Positions 24,067 through 25,847 of a DNA stretch of 25,847 nucleotides are shown here, one piece after another. The translations under genes were made by a program, and so were the position numbers. Numbering within the stretch: the stretch's first letter is position 1; each line of letters opens with the position of its first letter. Source of the stretch: QGNO01 sp964493125 (GTDB taxonomy: Bacteria > Chloroflexota > Dehalococcoidia > Lucifugimonadales > QGNO01); assembly GCA_964493125.1 (NCBI GenBank), contig CAZBMS010000022.1:1-25847 (forward strand). Reading direction: 5' to 3'. The notes beneath the pieces were generated by a model. It worked only from the letters and a program-made list of their open reading frames with translations. It did not search any database and was not told the origin of the DNA.

Positions 24067-25202
24067 CTGTAAAAAAATTAGCATCGATAGCCGGGCTACT
24101 TCTCCTTCTCAGCACTGGGTGCGTGCAGGATCAGTTTGGGTTGACTGGGGGATGGTCTGGAGTTTCGGGATCTGACGACGCTTTTTATGTAGCTACTAAG
24201 GACGGTCGTGTAGTTGGTATTGATGGGGCTAGAGAGGAAATTTTGTATTCAAGAGGAGGAAATCCGCTAACGTATCCTCCGATTGGCGAAGACGCTATAG
24301 GCCCTATTTACGGAACCCCTTATTATGATGGAGATAGGGTTTTTGTTGCTTATTTCGATGGCAAAGTACAAGCCTTAAATGCTGCAGATTTATCTTATAT
24401 GTGGCGCTTCCCTAGCCGTAGAGACGACACGATTGGGAAAATAGTCGGTGGGCCGACATTTGCAGAAGGGCTTGTTATCTTTGGTGACTCTGAGGGTGCA
24501 GTGAGGGCGCTTGATGCTTCAAAAGGCACATTAGTTTGGACTTTCCTGGCGGGAGACGCGGTATGGTCTACTCCGACTGTGGTAGATTCCGTTGTTTACT
24601 TTGGGTCGTTCGATCATAAGTTTTACGCTTTGTCTCTCCAAAAAGGTGAACCCAAATGGGATCGCCCGTTTGTGGCCGATGGTGCAATTATAACCTCACC
24701 CATAGTGGATGGAGGCAAAGTCTTCTTTGGGTCATTCGACGGGAAATTTTATGCGCTGAATGCGTTTAGCGGCAGGCCTGCGTGGCAGCAGCCTTTTAAT
24801 GGAGATGGTTGGTTTTGGGCTGACCCTGTGGATTGTAAAAATGGTGTGATTTGTGCAACCACTACTAACGGCAGTGTGTACGGAATCAACCCGCAAACTG
24901 GTGGAGAAGTATGGTCATACAAAGAGCTATTTAGTGACCCTATCGTTGCAAAGCCTGGAGTGCTTGACGACCAGCTGATAGTCGCTTCACGTTCTGGCGC
25001 CGTGGAGTTTTTGGAAGCGGCTTCTGGTGACGAGCTGGGCTCCTATTATGGGATCGGAAGTGAAGTAAACGCAGACATATCGATCCATTCGGATGTTATT
25101 TATATCAATCAGATGGATAGAAATATAATGGCCTTGAGCAGCAACCCAATCAAACAGCTTTGGAAGCTGGATGTATCTGACAAATATTTAGAAAACAGAT
25201 AA
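24063..25202 (+). CDS. BamB-like PQQ/beta-propeller repeat lipoprotein
   Basis: A 379-residue protein with a signal peptide (KK then a leucine-rich core) ending in LSTGC; Cys 20 is the likely lipidation site, although position -3 is Ser rather than the usual Leu. Eight repeats of about 40 residues follow, each with a [V/I]xxG..DG.[V/F].AL.....G...W pattern (for example VFFGSFDGKFYALN), the PQQ-type propeller blade. Eight blades equals BamB of the outer-membrane BAM complex. Blades four and five are nearly identical. The GTG start overlaps the yidD stop, and yidC starts 7 bases after its end, so it is embedded in the insertion operon. No quinoprotein enzyme domain is seen. Likely role: an extracytoplasmic scaffold for YidC clients; this is inference from context. 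Confidence 0.85.
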   Translation: MTVKKLASIAGLLLLLSTGCVQDQFGLTGGWSGVSGSDDAFYVATKDGRVVGIDGAREEILYSRGGNPLTYPPIGEDAIGPIYGTPYYDGDRVFVAYFDGKVQALNAADLSYMWRFPSRRDDTIGKIVGGPTFAEGLVIFGDSEGAVRALDASKGTLVWTFLAGDAVWSTPTVVDSVVYFGSFDHKFYALSLQKGEPKWDRPFVADGAIITSPIVDGGKVFFGSFDGKFYALNAFSGRPAWQQPFNGDGWFWADPVDCKNGVICATTTNGSVYGINPQTGGEVWSYKELFSDPIVAKPGVLDDQLIVASRSGAVEFLEAASGDELGSYYGIGSEVNADISIHSDVIYINQMDRNIMALSSNPIKQLWKLDVSDKYLENR

Positions 25203-25209
25203 TAACTAA

Positions 25210-25847
25210 ATGGAAATAATAGGCTTAATTTGGAACACTTTTATCCTTGACCCGTTATTGAATGGGCTGGTGCTCCTGTACTCCGTTTTGGGGAAAAACT
25301 TTGGCATTACAATAGTGGTTTTCACGATTGTTGTAAGGCTGGCGACTTTGCCGCTTACTCTCCGGCAGATACGATCAACTCAGAAGATGAGTGCGCTTCA
25401 GCCCAAGCTGAGATTGCTTCAGGAAAAGTATGCTAAGGATCGCGCTAGGCTTTCCCAGGAGACCATGAAGCTTTATAAAGAATCGGGAGTGAGTCCAATA
25501 GGATGTCTTGGCCCAATGGTGGTTCAATTCCCTATTTGGATAGGCCTTTACATGGCTATCATTCAAGTTCTTCCAACGAGCCCGGAATCTTTGGTCGCGC
25601 TTTCACAGCACCTGTATTCTTGGATTCCACTTGTGAATCAAGTGGTTCCTCTGAATAGTCATTTCTTGGGCTTGAACCTGGCATCCGCAGAGGCCGGCCC
25701 AATTACTTACATAATGGCAGTTTTTGTCGGGGCCTCAATGTGGGTCATGCAAAAAATGAGCACTCCTGCGGCAGCTGACCCACGGCAGGCATCCACAAAC
25801 AGGATGATGTTGTGGATGCTGCCTGTTATGTTTGGATTCTTTACCCT
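25210..25847 (+). CDS. yidC: Membrane protein insertase YidC/Oxa1, 3' truncated by the window end
   Basis: The frame is open to the last base (212 codons). YidC/Oxa1 inserts proteins into the inner membrane. Seen: first helix with LVLLYSVLGKNFGITIVVFTI, the conserved Arg 43 in VVRLATLPLTLRQIRSTQKM, a charged cytoplasmic hairpin (LQPKLRLLQEKYAKDRARL), and GVSPIGCLGPMVVQFPIWIGLY, all family hallmarks. There is no large N-terminal P1 domain, so this is the short Gram-positive/organelle type, in line with Chloroflexota. ATG at 25210 comes 7 bases after the lipoprotein stop with no clear ribosome site, suggesting coupling. Confidence 0.95.
   Translation, partial: MEIIGLIWNTFILDPLLNGLVLLYSVLGKNFGITIVVFTIVVRLATLPLTLRQIRSTQKMSALQPKLRLLQEKYAKDRARLSQETMKLYKESGVSPIGCLGPMVVQFPIWIGLYMAIIQVLPTSPESLVALSQHLYSWIPLVNQVVPLNSHFLGLNLASAEAGPITYIMAVFVGASMWVMQKMSTPAAADPRQASTNRMMLWMLPVMFGFFT

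Noticed and set aside
1..25847. Mobile elements, prophage, CRISPR or defence island
   Set aside because: No transposase, integrase, recombinase, phage or cas-like protein and no regularly spaced repeats were seen on either strand.

Overview
The window reads as a chromosomal piece of a marine Chloroflexota bacterium, most like the SAR202/Dehalococcoidia group. This is inferred from gene content, not proven. Support comes from a very large GT-C/DUF2298 (Chlor_Arch_YYY) membrane protein, an MmgE/PrpD protein beside a 3-hydroxyisobutyrate-dehydrogenase-like enzyme, a B-box zinc-finger membrane protein behind a PlsY-type acyltransferase, and a short Oxa1-type YidC. Base composition looks moderate, genes are tightly packed, and TTG/GTG starts are common. 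Two runs of exactly 100 N (1809-1908 and 3439-3538) are assembly placeholders, so this is a scaffold from a draft, single-cell or metagenome assembly. No interval above about 300 bases lacks a gene. I saw no tRNA, rRNA, CRISPR array, insertion sequence, integrase or phage gene.

Layout. 1-1077 (+): 3' part of a PlsY-like acyltransferase, then a zinc-finger/membrane protein. 1141-3436: two convergent major facilitator transporters, each interrupted by a gap. 3574-5577 (+): recF and a Sir2 deacylase. 5594-7909 (+): a promoter, a leader and a TrkH/TrkA potassium uptake pair. 7973-8797 (+): prephenate dehydratase. 8812-13206 (-): the 1464-residue GT-C + DUF2298 protein. 13303-16259 (-): gapA, eno and a LOG-like nucleotide-binding protein. 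16355-18761 (-): MmgE/PrpD protein and a GarR/HIBADH-type dehydrogenase. 18917-22393 (+): mfd, ending directly against convergent tlyA (22394-23131, -). 23292-25847 (+): rpmH, rnpA, yidD, a beta-propeller lipoprotein and the start of yidC.

How the genes work together. Most are housekeeping: lipid synthesis, recombination and transcription-coupled repair, potassium homeostasis, phenylalanine synthesis, lower glycolysis, ribosome and RNase P parts, and membrane protein insertion. Two places depart from routine. First, a BamB-like eight-bladed propeller lipoprotein is translationally coupled between yidD and yidC. Second, the garR/mfd divergent intergenic region holds two facing promoters, a perfect 14-bp palindrome between them, and a structured mfd leader. 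I do not see a clearly new defence, mobile or biosynthetic system; the YidC-linked lipoprotein and the GT-C/DUF2298 fusion are the best candidates for undescribed biology.
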